A DNA stretch of 60,893 bases from Lachnospira sp. UBA2821 (GCA_002351535.1 DEGR01000040.1:11130-72022); one strand, 5' to 3'; counted from the stretch's first letter, positions 19,070 to 28,175 are shown. Numbers and translations: made by a program. The notes: a model not told the origin generated them from the sequence alone.

Positions 19070-19942
19070 ATGAAAGTAGGTATTATTGGAGCTGGAACAA
19101 TGGGACAGGGTATCGCTAAAGCATTTGCTCAGGTTGACGGATACGAAGTAGCACTTTGTGACATCAAGCAGGAGTGGGCTGAAGGTGGTAAAGACAAGAT
19201 TGCTAAAGGATATGCAAGACTTGTAGAAAAAGGCAAAATGACTCAGGATAAGGTAGATGGAATCCTTAACAGCATCACACCTGGTCTTAAAGAAGATCTT
19301 TGCAAAGACTGTGATTTAATCGTAGAGGCAGCATTCGAGGATATGAACGTTAAGAAGACAACATTTGCTGAGTTAGACAAGATTGCTAAACCAGAGTGTC
19401 TCTTTGCTTCTAATACATCAAGCCTTTCAATTACAGAAATTGGTAACGGTCTTACACGTCCTATGATTGGAATGCATTTCTTTAATCCTGCTGACCGTAT
19501 GAAGTTAGTAGAAGTTATCGCAGGCGTTAACACACCTGATGAGACAGTTGCTAAGATTGTTAAAATAGCTGAAGAAATCGGTAAAACACCTGTACAGGTA
19601 AATGAAGCAGCAGGTTTCGTAGTTAACCGTATCTTAATCCCAATGATTAACGAAGCAGCATTCATCAAAATGGAAGGTGTTTCAGATGTTGCAGGTATCG
19701 ATGCAGCTATGAAACTTGGAGCTAATCATCCAATGGGACCTCTTGAATTAGGTGATTTTATCGGATTAGATATCTGTCTTGCAATCATGGATGTACTTTA
19801 CAATGAGACAGGTGACAGCAAGTATCGTGCATGTCCATTGCTTCGTAAGATGGTTCGTGGTGGTAATCTTGGATGTAAGAGCGGCAAAGGATTCTATGTA
19901 TACAATGCTGATCGTACAAAGACACCAATCGATGCTCAGTAA
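19070..19942 (+). CDS. hbd: 3-Hydroxybutyryl-CoA dehydrogenase
   Basis: Reduces acetoacetyl-CoA to 3-hydroxybutyryl-CoA with NAD(P)H. Rossmann motif GAGTMGQG at the N terminus. Catalytic Ser/His/Asn region in ASNTSSLSIT and GMHFFNPADRMKLVEVI. C-terminal domain with HPMGPLELGDFIGLD. 290 residues, slightly longer than the 282-residue clostridial form. TAGGAGG precedes the ATG. It sits between crt and bcd, so the three middle steps are contiguous. Confidence 0.95.
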   Translation: MKVGIIGAGTMGQGIAKAFAQVDGYEVALCDIKQEWAEGGKDKIAKGYARLVEKGKMTQDKVDGILNSITPGLKEDLCKDCDLIVEAAFEDMNVKKTTFAELDKIAKPECLFASNTSSLSITEIGNGLTRPMIGMHFFNPADRMKLVEVIAGVNTPDETVAKIVKIAEEIGKTPVQVNEAAGFVVNRILIPMINEAAFIKMEGVSDVAGIDAAMKLGANHPMGPLELGDFIGLDICLAIMDVLYNETGDSKYRACPLLRKMVRGGNLGCKSGKGFYVYNADRTKTPIDAQ

Positions 19943-19979
19943 TTAAGGGTATATCAATTTTATAGGAGGAAATTAAAAA

Positions 19980-21155
19980 ATGGATTTCACTTTAAGTAAA
20001 AAACATGAAATGGCAAGAACACTCTTTAAAGAGTTTGCCGAGACAGAAGTTAAGCCTTTAGCGCAGGAAACAGATGAAACAGAGCATTTCCCAGCAGAGA
20101 CTGTTAAGAAAATGCAGAAATATGGTTTCATGGGTATTCCAATTGAGAAAGAATACGGCGGACAGGGTTGTGACCCATTAACATATGTTATGTGCGTAGA
20201 GGAACTTTCAAAAGTCTGTGCTACAACAGGTGTTGTAGTTTCAGCTCATACATCACTTTGTGCTGATCCAATTCAGACATTTGGTACACCGGAGCAGAAA
20301 GAAAAATACTTAGTTCCACTTGCAAAAGGTGAGAAGCTTGGAGCTTTCGGTCTTACAGAGCCTGGTGCAGGTACAGATGCACAGGGAGTTCAGACAAAAG
20401 CTGTACTTGATGAAGAAGCAGGAGAATGGGTATTAAACGGTTCAAAATGTTTCATCACTAACGGTGAAGTTGCTGATGTATATATCATTATCGCATACAC
20501 AGATATCGTTGAAGACAGAAGAGGAAGAAAGGTTAAGAAGTTCTCAGCATTTATCGTAGAGAAAGGAACACCTGGATTCTCATTCGGAACAAAAGAAAAG
20601 AAGATGGGTATTCGTGGTTCATCAACATATGAGTTAATCTTCGAGGATTGCAGAATTCCAAAGGATAACTTATTAGGACAGAGAGGAAAAGGATTCCCAA
20701 TCGCAATGCACACACTTGATGGTGGACGTATTGGTATCGCAGCTCAGGCACTTGGTATTGCTGAGGGCGCTCTCGAGAGAACAATCGAGTATACAAAGGA
20801 AAGAAAGCAGTTCGGACGTTCTATTTCAGCACAGCAGAACACACAGTTCCAGCTTGCAGATATGGCAACAAAAGTTGAGGCTGCTAAGATGTTAGTATAC
20901 AAAGCTGCTGAGAAGAAAGCACAGTATCAGGCAGATCATAAGACTTCTTATTCAGTAGAAGCTGCTATGGCTAAGCTTTATGCTGCAGAGGTAGCTATGG
21001 AAGTTACAACAAAGGCTGTTCAGTTACATGGTGGATACGGATACATCAGAGAGTATGATGTTGAACGTATGATGCGTGATGCTAAGATTACAGAGATTTA
21101 TGAAGGAACAAGTGAAGTTCAGAGAATGGTAATCTCAGGAAGTCTTTTAAAATAA
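19980..21155 (+). CDS. bcd: Butyryl-CoA dehydrogenase
   Basis: FAD-dependent acyl-CoA dehydrogenase that, with EtfAB, reduces crotonyl-CoA to butyryl-CoA while bifurcating electrons to ferredoxin. Visible: GLTEPGAGTDAQG flavin-binding segment, CFITNGEVAD, ERKQFGRSI, and the catalytic Glu in YEGTSEVQRM near the C terminus. 391 residues. TAGGAGG precedes the ATG. The etfB-etfA pair directly follows, which is the diagnostic context for the bifurcating complex. Confidence 0.94.
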   Translation: MDFTLSKKHEMARTLFKEFAETEVKPLAQETDETEHFPAETVKKMQKYGFMGIPIEKEYGGQGCDPLTYVMCVEELSKVCATTGVVVSAHTSLCADPIQTFGTPEQKEKYLVPLAKGEKLGAFGLTEPGAGTDAQGVQTKAVLDEEAGEWVLNGSKCFITNGEVADVYIIIAYTDIVEDRRGRKVKKFSAFIVEKGTPGFSFGTKEKKMGIRGSSTYELIFEDCRIPKDNLLGQRGKGFPIAMHTLDGGRIGIAAQALGIAEGALERTIEYTKERKQFGRSISAQQNTQFQLADMATKVEAAKMLVYKAAEKKAQYQADHKTSYSVEAAMAKLYAAEVAMEVTTKAVQLHGGYGYIREYDVERMMRDAKITEIYEGTSEVQRMVISGSLLK

Positions 21156-21185
21156 TAAAATATTAAGTTAAGGAGTGAATAGACA

Positions 21186-21968
21186 GTGAAAATCGTTGTT
21201 TGTATTAAACAGGTTCCTGATACTAAGGGTGGAGTTAAGTTCAACCCAGACGGAACATTGGATAGAGGTGCAATGTTAACAATCATGAATCCAGATGATA
21301 AAGCTGGACTTGAGGCAGCACTTAGAATTAAAGATGAGTATGGCGCTGAGGTTACTGTATTAACAATGGGTCTTCCAAAAGCAGAAGATGTTCTTCGTGA
21401 AGCTATGGCTATGGGAGCAGACAATGGTATCCTTGTAACAGACAGAGTTTTAGGCGGAGCAGATACATGGGCAACATCTACAACTATTGCAGGAGCACTT
21501 AGAAACATTGATTATGATTTAATCATTACAGGACGTCAGGCTATCGATGGAGATACAGCACAGGTTGGTCCACAGATATCAGAACATCTTGGAATTCCTG
21601 TAATCTCATATGCTCAGGATATTAAGATTGAAGGAGATTCAGTAATCGTTAACCGTCAGTTTGAAGACAGACATCATGTATTAAAAGCAAAAATGCCTTG
21701 TCTTGTTACAGCTCTTTCAGAGTTAAATGTTCCACGTTATATGACACCGGGTGGAATCTTTGATGCATTTGATAAAGACATCACAGTATGGGGAAGAAAA
21801 GACCTTAAAGATGTTGATGATTCAGATCTTGGTCTTGCAGGTTCACCTACAAAGATTGCAAAAGCATCTGACAAGGTTAGAAAAGGTGCCGGTGAAAAAG
21901 TTACACTTGATGCTGATGAAGCAGTTAGCTACATCATGGACAAGTTAGTTGAAAAACACGTAATATAA
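21186..21968 (+). CDS. etfB: Electron transfer flavoprotein beta subunit
   Basis: Beta subunit of the Bcd-EtfAB electron-bifurcating complex. N-terminal KIVVCIKQVPDT and the signature GRQAIDGDTAQVGPQISEHLG are typical. 260 residues. The GTG at 21186 is the apparent start, with AAGGAG about ten bases upstream. It begins 30 bp after bcd and ends 14 bp before etfA. Confidence 0.94.
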   Translation: MKIVVCIKQVPDTKGGVKFNPDGTLDRGAMLTIMNPDDKAGLEAALRIKDEYGAEVTVLTMGLPKAEDVLREAMAMGADNGILVTDRVLGGADTWATSTTIAGALRNIDYDLIITGRQAIDGDTAQVGPQISEHLGIPVISYAQDIKIEGDSVIVNRQFEDRHHVLKAKMPCLVTALSELNVPRYMTPGGIFDAFDKDITVWGRKDLKDVDDSDLGLAGSPTKIAKASDKVRKGAGEKVTLDADEAVSYIMDKLVEKHVI

Positions 21969-21985
21969 TTTGGAAAGGAAGAGTG

Positions 21986-23038
21986 GTGACAGAAATGAAT
22001 TTAGAGGAATATAAAGGAGTATTTGTCTTTGCTCAGCAGGTAGATAACGAAATCAGCAGTATTGCTTTTGAATTACTTGGAAAAGCAACTGAGCTTGCAG
22101 GCAAATTAAACGAAAAAGTTACAGCAGTATTAATCGGTTCAGATGTTAAGGGTCTTTGCGACCAGCTTGCAGAGTATGGCGCAGACAGAGTTATCGTAGT
22201 AGATGACCCAGAGTTAAAAGAATACAGAACAGAGCCATATGCACATGCACTTTCATCTGTAATCAACGAATATAAACCAGAGATAATGCTCGTAGGTGCT
22301 ACAGCAATCGGTAGAGATTTAGGTCCTAGAGTATCAGCAAGAGTTAAGACAGGTCTTACAGCAGACTGTACAGTTCTCGAGATTGGTGATTTCCCAATCA
22401 ATGCTATTCCTGGAAAAGAGCAGAAACATAACCAGTTACTTATGACTCGTCCTGCTTTCGGTGGAAACACAATAGCTACAATCGCATGTCCTGACAACCG
22501 TCCTCAGATGGCAACAGTACGTGCAGGTGTTATGCAGAAGATTGAGCCTAAGAAAGGTGCTAAAGCAGAAGTTGTCGAGTATAACCCTGGATTTACACCG
22601 GATAACAAGTATGTTGAGATTCTTGACATCGTTAAAGAAGTTACAGATGTTGTTGATATTATGGATGCAAAAATCCTTGTATCAGGTGGTAGAGGTGTAG
22701 GAAGTGCAGAGAACTTCAAGCTTCTCGAAGACCTTGCAGATGCACTTGGCGGAACAGTAAGCTGTTCACGTGCAGTAGTTGACAACGGATGGAAACCAAA
22801 AGAATTACAGGTTGGACAGACAGGTAAGACAGTTCGTCCTAATGTATACTTTGCAATCGGTATTTCAGGTGCTATCCAGCATACAGCAGGTATGGAAGAG
22901 TCTGACATCATTATTGCAATCAATAAAGATGAGACAGCTCCAATCTTTGATGTAGCTGATTATGGTATCGTTGGAGACCTTAACAAGATTGTTCCAAAGT
23001 TAACAGAGCAGATTAAAGCACAGACTAAAGCTAAATAA
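21986..23038 (+). CDS. etfA: Electron transfer flavoprotein alpha subunit
   Basis: Alpha subunit with the C-terminal FAD domain: SGGRGVGSAENF, GQTGKTVRPNVYFAIGISGAIQHTAGM and INKDETAPIFDVADYGIVGD. About 350 residues. Start uncertain: GTG at 21983, GTG at 21986 and ATG at 21995 are all in frame. The AAAGGA at 21975-21979 best fits 21986. Last gene of the butyrate operon, followed by a strong terminator. Confidence 0.93.
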   Translation: MTEMNLEEYKGVFVFAQQVDNEISSIAFELLGKATELAGKLNEKVTAVLIGSDVKGLCDQLAEYGADRVIVVDDPELKEYRTEPYAHALSSVINEYKPEIMLVGATAIGRDLGPRVSARVKTGLTADCTVLEIGDFPINAIPGKEQKHNQLLMTRPAFGGNTIATIACPDNRPQMATVRAGVMQKIEPKKGAKAEVVEYNPGFTPDNKYVEILDIVKEVTDVVDIMDAKILVSGGRGVGSAENFKLLEDLADALGGTVSCSRAVVDNGWKPKELQVGQTGKTVRPNVYFAIGISGAIQHTAGMEESDIIIAINKDETAPIFDVADYGIVGDLNKIVPKLTEQIKAQTKAK

Positions 23039-23057
23039 GTTTTAAGTTATATAGGAG

Positions 23058-23090
23058 AAGCCCATGGATATTTTATCCGTGGGCTTTTTG
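23058..23090 (+). terminator. Terminator of the butyrate operon
   Basis: AAGCCCATGGATA pairs with TATCCGTGGGCTT, then TTTTTG. Confidence 0.85.
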
Positions 23091-23094
23091 TTGC

Positions 23095-23123
23095 TTGCAC
23101 AAAATGTGAAAAGGATGTATAAT
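23095..23123 (+). promoter_or_regulatory. Promoter of the SEC-C gene
   Basis: TTGCAC, 17-bp spacer, TATAAT. Confidence 0.65.
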
Positions 23124-23163
23124 ACAATTTATGTGATTAACAAACAAAGGAAGGAATTTAGAG

Positions 23164-23682
23164 ATGGCAGATAATCAGGAATTAACATTACTTGAAACAT
23201 GGCGTGGTATCGCTTATTCAGCAGAGAAGAGCCAGCAGGAAAGCAATCGTTTCTGGGCAAATTATTTTAACATTGAAAAAGGAATATATGAGCAGATTCT
23301 TGCAAATCCGGATGAAGTAGTAACCGGAACAGTTAAAGAATTAGCAGAGAAGTATAATACAGAACTTCTTATTATGGTTGGTTTCCTTGATGGAATTAAT
23401 GACAGTCTTGTAGAGGAGAATCCAATCGAGACAATGACAGAGGATACAGTTGTTAACCTTAAGTTTGACAAGGAATTACTGTATAAGAATATGGTTGAGG
23501 CTAAAGCAGAATGGTTATATACACTTGATGCATGGAATGACCTTATTCCTGAAGACAGAAGAAAAGAATTATATAAAGAGCAGAAGAGTTCCCACACAGT
23601 TGTTAAAGGTGCCAAAGTCGGAAGAAATGACCCATGTCCTTGCGGCAGCGGTAAGAAATATAAATTCTGCTGTGGTAAATAG
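23164..23682 (+). CDS. SEC-C metal-binding motif protein
   Basis: 172 residues. The C-terminal 25 residues form a SEC-C zinc motif (GRNDPCPCGSGKKYKFCCGK), like the tail of SecA. The first 140 residues are helical and acidic (motifs ETWRGIAYSAEKSQQE and LIMVGFLDGINDSL), with no known catalytic residues. Proteins of this type occur singly in clostridia, and their role is unproven; a link to secretion or ribosome-associated processes is only suggested by the motif. Monocistronic, with its own promoter and terminator. Confidence 0.85.
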   Translation: MADNQELTLLETWRGIAYSAEKSQQESNRFWANYFNIEKGIYEQILANPDEVVTGTVKELAEKYNTELLIMVGFLDGINDSLVEENPIETMTEDTVVNLKFDKELLYKNMVEAKAEWLYTLDAWNDLIPEDRRKELYKEQKSSHTVVKGAKVGRNDPCPCGSGKKYKFCCGK

Positions 23683-23697
23683 TTTAATAAAAATAAC

Positions 23698-23739
23698 AAA
23701 AAGCTTTGCCGGATTAATATCATGGCAAAGCTTTTTTTT
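23698..23739. terminator. Bidirectional terminator
   Basis: AAAAAGCTTTGCC/GGCAAAGCTTTTTT between convergent genes. Confidence 0.8.
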
Positions 23740-24780
23740 CTACATCCTGTTATGCATTTTAAGTAATGTTATTTCAGGATATGTAAGTTCGATGTAATCA
23801 CATACACTTGTTATAGTATCGGAAGAAATATCATGCATATGGTAAGTATGATTATTCCTGCATGTAACATACAGATTATATTTCTTATAATTTTTGTTTT
23901 TATATAATTTAGTATAGAAACGATGTACGGAAATATTTTTATATATTTTTGTAATCTTATTAACGGGTAAAATAACAATATTAAAACAACTGTGAAATAT
24001 AAAATAATTCTCTGTTATTATAATCTTTTTAGTATCAATGATTGAATGGTCAATCTCGTAATTAACATTAGTTAATGTATCCGAAGGGTTGGAAATCTTC
24101 TTAAAATAAATACATGCCGGACAGAAAGCCGGAAATATAATATATATAGTATTTATAATAAGATAACTCATAATAAGCACTGTCAGAATAAATGCAAATA
24201 TCATCAGATATAAATACAAATTGGTGTTATATGCAGTCTCATCGATATAACAGGCCGAGGATACATTCAGCATACCATCCATTGTCCATGAAAGGTCGTT
24301 AGAAAATTTTGAAATCATGTTAGTTATCTGTTTATTATTTTTTTTGATAATAGCTTTTGCTGAATATGAAGTAAGAGTATTTGCGGGTTTATCTATTGAT
24401 TTTGCATCTACAAGAACAAATGTACATATACTGTCTTCAATAGTATAGTAATAATACCCATCTATCTTATTATTGACTATTGAGTTATAACCGGTGTAAT
24501 AAAGGTTTTTGAGATATACATCAGCTATACGTTTATCTTTAGAATAGTATCTGACTGCCTTTGAGGCGGATGTAATATATACAGGAGACATTATGTCCGA
24601 AAAAGATATAATATGATTAAGTCCGATTAAAAACACTGAAAGAACAGTAGGAATAATAAGATTGATTATACTTATTTTACGAACATATTTATTAATATGA
24701 TTAGTAGAAATATTAATACACTCCTTTCCGTAATTCATTAAGTCACAAAGAATGTCGAATGTGTGCGATGCACAAACCAT
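23740..24780 (-). CDS. Two-helix membrane protein of unknown function
   Basis: 346 residues if begun at the first ATG. Two hydrophobic segments (about 37-60 and 192-222) enclose a roughly 130-residue, probably extracytoplasmic domain. The C-terminal 115 residues are soluble, rich in Ile, Lys and Tyr, and have a PH-like beta pattern (IIITENYFIFH, VNKITKIYKNI). Not recognised. Start unclear: the promoter would place the transcript start at the first ATG (leaderless). The only good ribosome-site-like run (GGAAAGGAG) lies inside the frame, after a second ATG at 24738. Low GC, like its surroundings. Confidence 0.65.
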   Translation of the reverse strand: MVCASHTFDILCDLMNYGKECINISTNHINKYVRKISIINLIIPTVLSVFLIGLNHIISFSDIMSPVYITSASKAVRYYSKDKRIADVYLKNLYYTGYNSIVNNKIDGYYYYTIEDSICTFVLVDAKSIDKPANTLTSYSAKAIIKKNNKQITNMISKFSNDLSWTMDGMLNVSSACYIDETAYNTNLYLYLMIFAFILTVLIMSYLIINTIYIIFPAFCPACIYFKKISNPSDTLTNVNYEIDHSIIDTKKIIITENYFIFHSCFNIVILPVNKITKIYKNISVHRFYTKLYKNKNYKKYNLYVTCRNNHTYHMHDISSDTITSVCDYIELTYPEITLLKMHNRM

Positions 24781-24785
24781 ATAAA

Positions 24786-24814
24786 AGTATAATGTAATTT
24801 ATATAAATAATCAA
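24786..24814 (-). promoter_or_regulatory. Promoter of the membrane protein gene
   Basis: Minus strand TTGATT (24814-24809), 17-bp spacer, TATACT (24791-24786). Confidence 0.5.
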
Positions 24815-24816
24815 CC

Positions 24817-24845
24817 TTGCTTTTATACAAAAAACTTGTTATAGT
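24817..24845 (+). promoter_or_regulatory. Promoter of the methyltransferase-hslO unit
   Basis: TTGCTT, 17-bp spacer, TATAGT; back-to-back with the divergent promoter at 24786-24814. Confidence 0.5.
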
Positions 24846-24888
24846 GTTTAGAAAAGTGAATAAATCAAACATAAGGACGGAGAAGGTT

Positions 24889-25665
24889 ATGGAAGCATAT
24901 ACTAATTTTGCCACAGTCTATGATATGTTTATGGACAATGTGCCATATGACGAGTGGGGAGAGTATGTTCACAGTCTGTTAAAAGAATATAATATAAATG
25001 ATGGATTGGTATTGGATCTTGGATGTGGTACAGGTAACATAACGGAGATACTTGCATCGAAGGGATACGATATGATAGGTGTTGATTATTCGGAAGACAT
25101 GCTCAATGTTGCACAAGAGAAAAAGATTGAATCAGGACATGATATATTGTATCTTAATCAGGATATGAGAGAATTTGAATTATATGGAACAGTGAGAGCT
25201 GTAGTAAGCATTTGCGATTCGATTAATTATATAACGGATAAAGAAGATTTGCTTACAGTATTTAAATTAGTCAATAATTATGTTGACCAATACGGAGTGT
25301 TTATATTTGATATGAATACGGAATACAAGTATTCAATGATGGGTGAAGATGTAATAGCAGAAAATCGTGAAAATGGAAGTTTTATCTGGGAAAATTATTA
25401 CGATAGCGAAGAAAAAATAAATGAATATGACCTTACTCTTTATATAGAAGATAATGAGGGAAAATATGACAGATATGAGGAAACTCATGTCCAGAGAGCA
25501 TATGCAATAGATGAAGTGAAAGAACTGCTTGAACAGGCGGGACTTAAATTTCTTAAATGTTTCGATGCATTTACAAGGAATGAACCGAATGATACAAGCG
25601 AAAGAGTATATTTTATAGCAACAAGAGAAGAAGAACATGAAATATATACAGGAAGTGAGGAATAA
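24889..25665 (+). CDS. Class I SAM-dependent methyltransferase
   Basis: Rossmann-fold methyltransferase of about 258 residues. Motif I VLDLGCGTGN at about 40-49, motif II GVDYSEDML, and a post-II SICDSINYI segment are clear. Substrate unknown. The in-frame ATG at 24817 falls in the promoter; GGAGAAGG just before 24889 decides the start. The stop is 2 bp from the Hsp33 start, so the two are one transcription unit. Confidence 0.85.
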   Translation: MEAYTNFATVYDMFMDNVPYDEWGEYVHSLLKEYNINDGLVLDLGCGTGNITEILASKGYDMIGVDYSEDMLNVAQEKKIESGHDILYLNQDMREFELYGTVRAVVSICDSINYITDKEDLLTVFKLVNNYVDQYGVFIFDMNTEYKYSMMGEDVIAENRENGSFIWENYYDSEEKINEYDLTLYIEDNEGKYDRYEETHVQRAYAIDEVKELLEQAGLKFLKCFDAFTRNEPNDTSERVYFIATREEEHEIYTGSEE

Positions 25666-25667
25666 CA

Positions 25668-26543
25668 ATGAGTGATTATATAGTAAGAGCAACAGCCGCA
25701 GATGACCAGATAAGGGCTTTTGCAATATCATCAAGAGAGATGGTTGAGAAAGCAAGACAGATTCATAATACAAGTCCGGTTGCAACGGCAGCATTTGGAA
25801 GACTTCTTACAGGCGCAGCAATGATGGGAACAATGATGAAGGGTGAGAAGGATATTCTTACAATAAGAATGATGGGGGATGGACCAATTAACGGAATTAC
25901 CGTTACTGCGGATTCTTCAGCAAATGTAAAGGGATATGTAGGAAATCCAAATGTAGTCATACCGCCTAATTATGCCGGAAAACTGGATGTAGGTGCTGCT
26001 ATCGGATATGGTACAATGACAGTTACTAAGGATCTGGGGCTTAAAGAACCATATGCAAGTCAGGTAAGTCTTACAACAAGTGAGGTTGCCGAGGATTTAA
26101 CATATTATTTTGCATCATCCGAACAGGTTCCTTCAGCAGTTGCACTTGGTGTTCTGATGGAGAAGGATAACACAGTAAAGCAGGCAGGTGGATTTATTGT
26201 ACAGCTTATGCCATTTGCTGAAGAAAAAGTAATAAAGTTTCTCGAGGATAAGATTGCAACGATAACATCTGTAACAGACCTGTTGGAAAAAGGAATGACA
26301 CCGGAGGATATTCTTGAGCATGTTCTTGGAGAACTCGGACTTAAAATTAACGATAAGATTGATACGCAGTATTATTGTAACTGCAGTAAGCAGAGGGTTC
26401 AGAAAGCATTGCTAAGTGTAGGAAGAAAAGAACTTCTGGACATGATTAATGATGGAAAAGATATAACTGTAAATTGTCATTTCTGTAATACGGATTATGT
26501 ATTTCCTGTAAATGAATTAAAGGAACTTTATAAAAAATTATAG
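25668..26543 (+). CDS. hslO: Hsp33 redox-regulated chaperone
   Basis: Holdase activated by oxidative unfolding of a C-terminal zinc domain. Four zinc cysteines are at 237, 239, 270 and 273 (CNC and CHFC), spaced as in the family. N-terminal motifs DDQIRAFAISS and RLLTGAAMMGTMMKG are typical. 291 residues, full length. It follows the methyltransferase by 2 bp. Confidence 0.95.
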   Translation: MSDYIVRATAADDQIRAFAISSREMVEKARQIHNTSPVATAAFGRLLTGAAMMGTMMKGEKDILTIRMMGDGPINGITVTADSSANVKGYVGNPNVVIPPNYAGKLDVGAAIGYGTMTVTKDLGLKEPYASQVSLTTSEVAEDLTYYFASSEQVPSAVALGVLMEKDNTVKQAGGFIVQLMPFAEEKVIKFLEDKIATITSVTDLLEKGMTPEDILEHVLGELGLKINDKIDTQYYCNCSKQRVQKALLSVGRKELLDMINDGKDITVNCHFCNTDYVFPVNELKELYKKL

Positions 26544-26575
26544 TGATAGAAAACGGAAAATTATAGAAAAAAATA

Positions 26576-26625
26576 AGGCTGTATCTTAACGACGGAAAAT
26601 CGTTGAGGTACAGCCTCCTTTTTTA
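26576..26625 (+). terminator. hslO terminator
   Basis: AGGCTGTATCTTAACGA/TCGTTGAGGTACAGCCT, then a T run. The core TTAACGA...TCGTTGAGG also occurs in the purA terminator. Confidence 0.85.
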
Positions 26626-26759
26626 ATCATTTCTGTAAAACATAATATAACTTAATTCATAATAGAAAATATGTCGTAAACATCCCTCGTTCAATACCTG
26701 AATCCGAACTGCTACCATATATCATAGAAAAAAGGCACATGATGTATCACTATGCTTGA

Positions 26760-26957
26760 TTATAATTTTGTAACGTTTGTAGCCTGTGGGCCTTTTGCAC
26801 CGTTAACAACTTCAAACTCAACTGCAGCGCCTTCGTCTAATGACTTAAAGCCTTCCATGTTAAGTCCAGAGTAATGAACGAATACGTCGTTTCCCTCTTC
26901 GTCAGAGATGAATCCGTATCCTTTCTGGTTGTTAAACCATTTAACTGTACCTTTCAT
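26760..26957 (-). CDS. Cold-shock protein (CspA family)
   Basis: 65-residue single-stranded nucleic-acid-binding beta-barrel. RNP1-type KGYGFIS and RNP2-type VFVHYS motifs are intact, and the N terminus MKGTVKWFNNQ is classic. A GGAGG site precedes the ATG on the minus strand. The promoter gives a leader of about 40 bases, short for a cold-inducible csp, so it may be constitutive. Confidence 0.96.
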   Translation of the reverse strand: MKGTVKWFNNQKGYGFISDEEGNDVFVHYSGLNMEGFKSLDEGAAVEFEVVNGAKGPQATNVTKL

Positions 26958-27003
26958 CGTAATACCTCCGAAAATATATTGGCTGAATATACAACCATTT
27001 GCT

Positions 27004-27032
27004 AGAATACCATAAAATAGTATTTATGTCAA
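27004..27032 (-). promoter_or_regulatory. csp promoter
   Basis: Minus strand TTGACA (27032-27027), 17-bp spacer, TATTCT (27009-27004). Confidence 0.65.
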
Positions 27033-27057
27033 ACTCCCAAATAACAAATATTTACAC

Positions 27058-27086
27058 TTGTAATATAGTTTTTAATACTATATAAT
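27058..27086 (+). promoter_or_regulatory. Promoter of the DUF1836 gene
   Basis: TTGTAA, 17-bp spacer, TATAAT. Confidence 0.6.
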
Positions 27087-27132
27087 GTGATATGGTGATC
27101 ATTTAAAATGACTAAAGAATGGAGATAGCATT

Positions 27133-27735
27133 ATGGACATTGAGAAAATTATTGAATCAACTGTTAGTAATCTGGAACTTATTGATTCGGCGGATATTCC
27201 TGCAATTGATTTGTATATGGACCAGGTCACAACATTTATGGAGAAACATCTTCAGAAATCAAAAAGATATGAAGATGATAAGATTCTTACGAAGACAATG
27301 ATAAATAATTATGCCAAGAATAATCTTTTACCACCACCTGAGAAGAAAAGATATTCTAAAGAACATGTCCTTATGCTTGTTTTTATATATTATTTTAAAA
27401 ATGTAATGTCAATTAATGACATTAAAAAGATGTTAAGCCCGGTTGCAGACAAATATTTTGAAAATAATGGAAGTATTAAACTTGAGGATGTATATAATGA
27501 AATAGCAAAGATGTGCAGGGATGAAATGCCAAATATGAAGGAAGAAATTGCACATGAGCTGAAGATAAGTGAAGATACATTTGAGGATGTACCTAAAAAG
27601 GACAGAGAATTTTTACGCAACTTTGTTATGGTGTGCATGTTAAGTTATGACATGTATATAAAGAAACAGCTTCTTGAAAGTATTATAGATTCAATGCCTG
27701 ACCCGGATTCTAAGGCAAAAGATAAGAAAAAGTAG
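27133..27735 (+). CDS. DUF1836 family protein
   Basis: 200 residues. The segment TKTMINNYAKNNLLPPPEKKRYSKEHV (seen at about residues 56-82) is the DUF1836 hallmark and resembles a MerR-type helix-turn-helix, so DNA binding is likely but unproven. The second half is helical and acidic. No effector domain. GGAG precedes the ATG. Convergent with yerC, separated by a perfect palindromic terminator. Confidence 0.8.
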   Translation: MDIEKIIESTVSNLELIDSADIPAIDLYMDQVTTFMEKHLQKSKRYEDDKILTKTMINNYAKNNLLPPPEKKRYSKEHVLMLVFIYYFKNVMSINDIKKMLSPVADKYFENNGSIKLEDVYNEIAKMCRDEMPNMKEEIAHELKISEDTFEDVPKKDREFLRNFVMVCMLSYDMYIKKQLLESIIDSMPDPDSKAKDKKK

Positions 27736-27762
27736 TTAAATAAAATATTTCAATGAAAATGA

Positions 27763-27790
27763 CAAAAGCAGGAGAATTCTCCTGCTTTTG
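27763..27790. terminator. Bidirectional palindromic terminator
   Basis: Perfect 28-bp palindrome centred on GAATTC, with CAAAAGCAGGA arms, between convergent genes. Confidence 0.7.
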
Positions 27791-27795
27791 TGCTG

Positions 27796-28083
27796 TTATT
27801 TCTGTAATCGTTCAAATACAAGTTCATAGCCGTCATTACCATAGTTAAGGGAACGGTTAACACGACTTATAGTTGCTGTGGATGCACCGGTTTTTTCGGA
27901 TATTTCCATATAAGTCTTTTTGTCCTTAAGCATCATTGCAACTTCGTATCGCTGTGATATGGATAAAAGTTCGTTAACAGTGCATACATCCTCAAAGAAA
28001 GAATAGCATTCTTCTTTTGATTTAAGTGTTAATATGGCGTCAAATAAATGATCAACCTCATCTGTATGTATTTTTTTTGTCAT
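27796..28083 (-). CDS. yerC: YerC/YecD-family TrpR-related DNA-binding protein
   Basis: 95 residues with the Trp-repressor-like helix-turn-helix. ELLSISQRYEVAMML matches the dimer core, and TYMEISEKTGASTATISRVNRSL is the recognition region. It is a Firmicutes relative of TrpR. Ligand and targets are unknown; a trp role should not be assumed. Minus-strand ATG with GGAG upstream. Confidence 0.88.
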   Translation of the reverse strand: MTKKIHTDEVDHLFDAILTLKSKEECYSFFEDVCTVNELLSISQRYEVAMMLKDKKTYMEISEKTGASTATISRVNRSLNYGNDGYELVFERLQK

Positions 28084-28175
28084 AGCAAGTCTCCGTTTCT
28101 TTTAGGTATTATCATTTTAAATCTTATTGTCTAATATAGTAACATATTAAAGTGCTAAAATCTAGTAGAAAGTGG

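Noticed and set aside
26958..27003. Long cold-shock leader element upstream of csp
   Set aside because: Promoter placement leaves only about 40 bases of leader.
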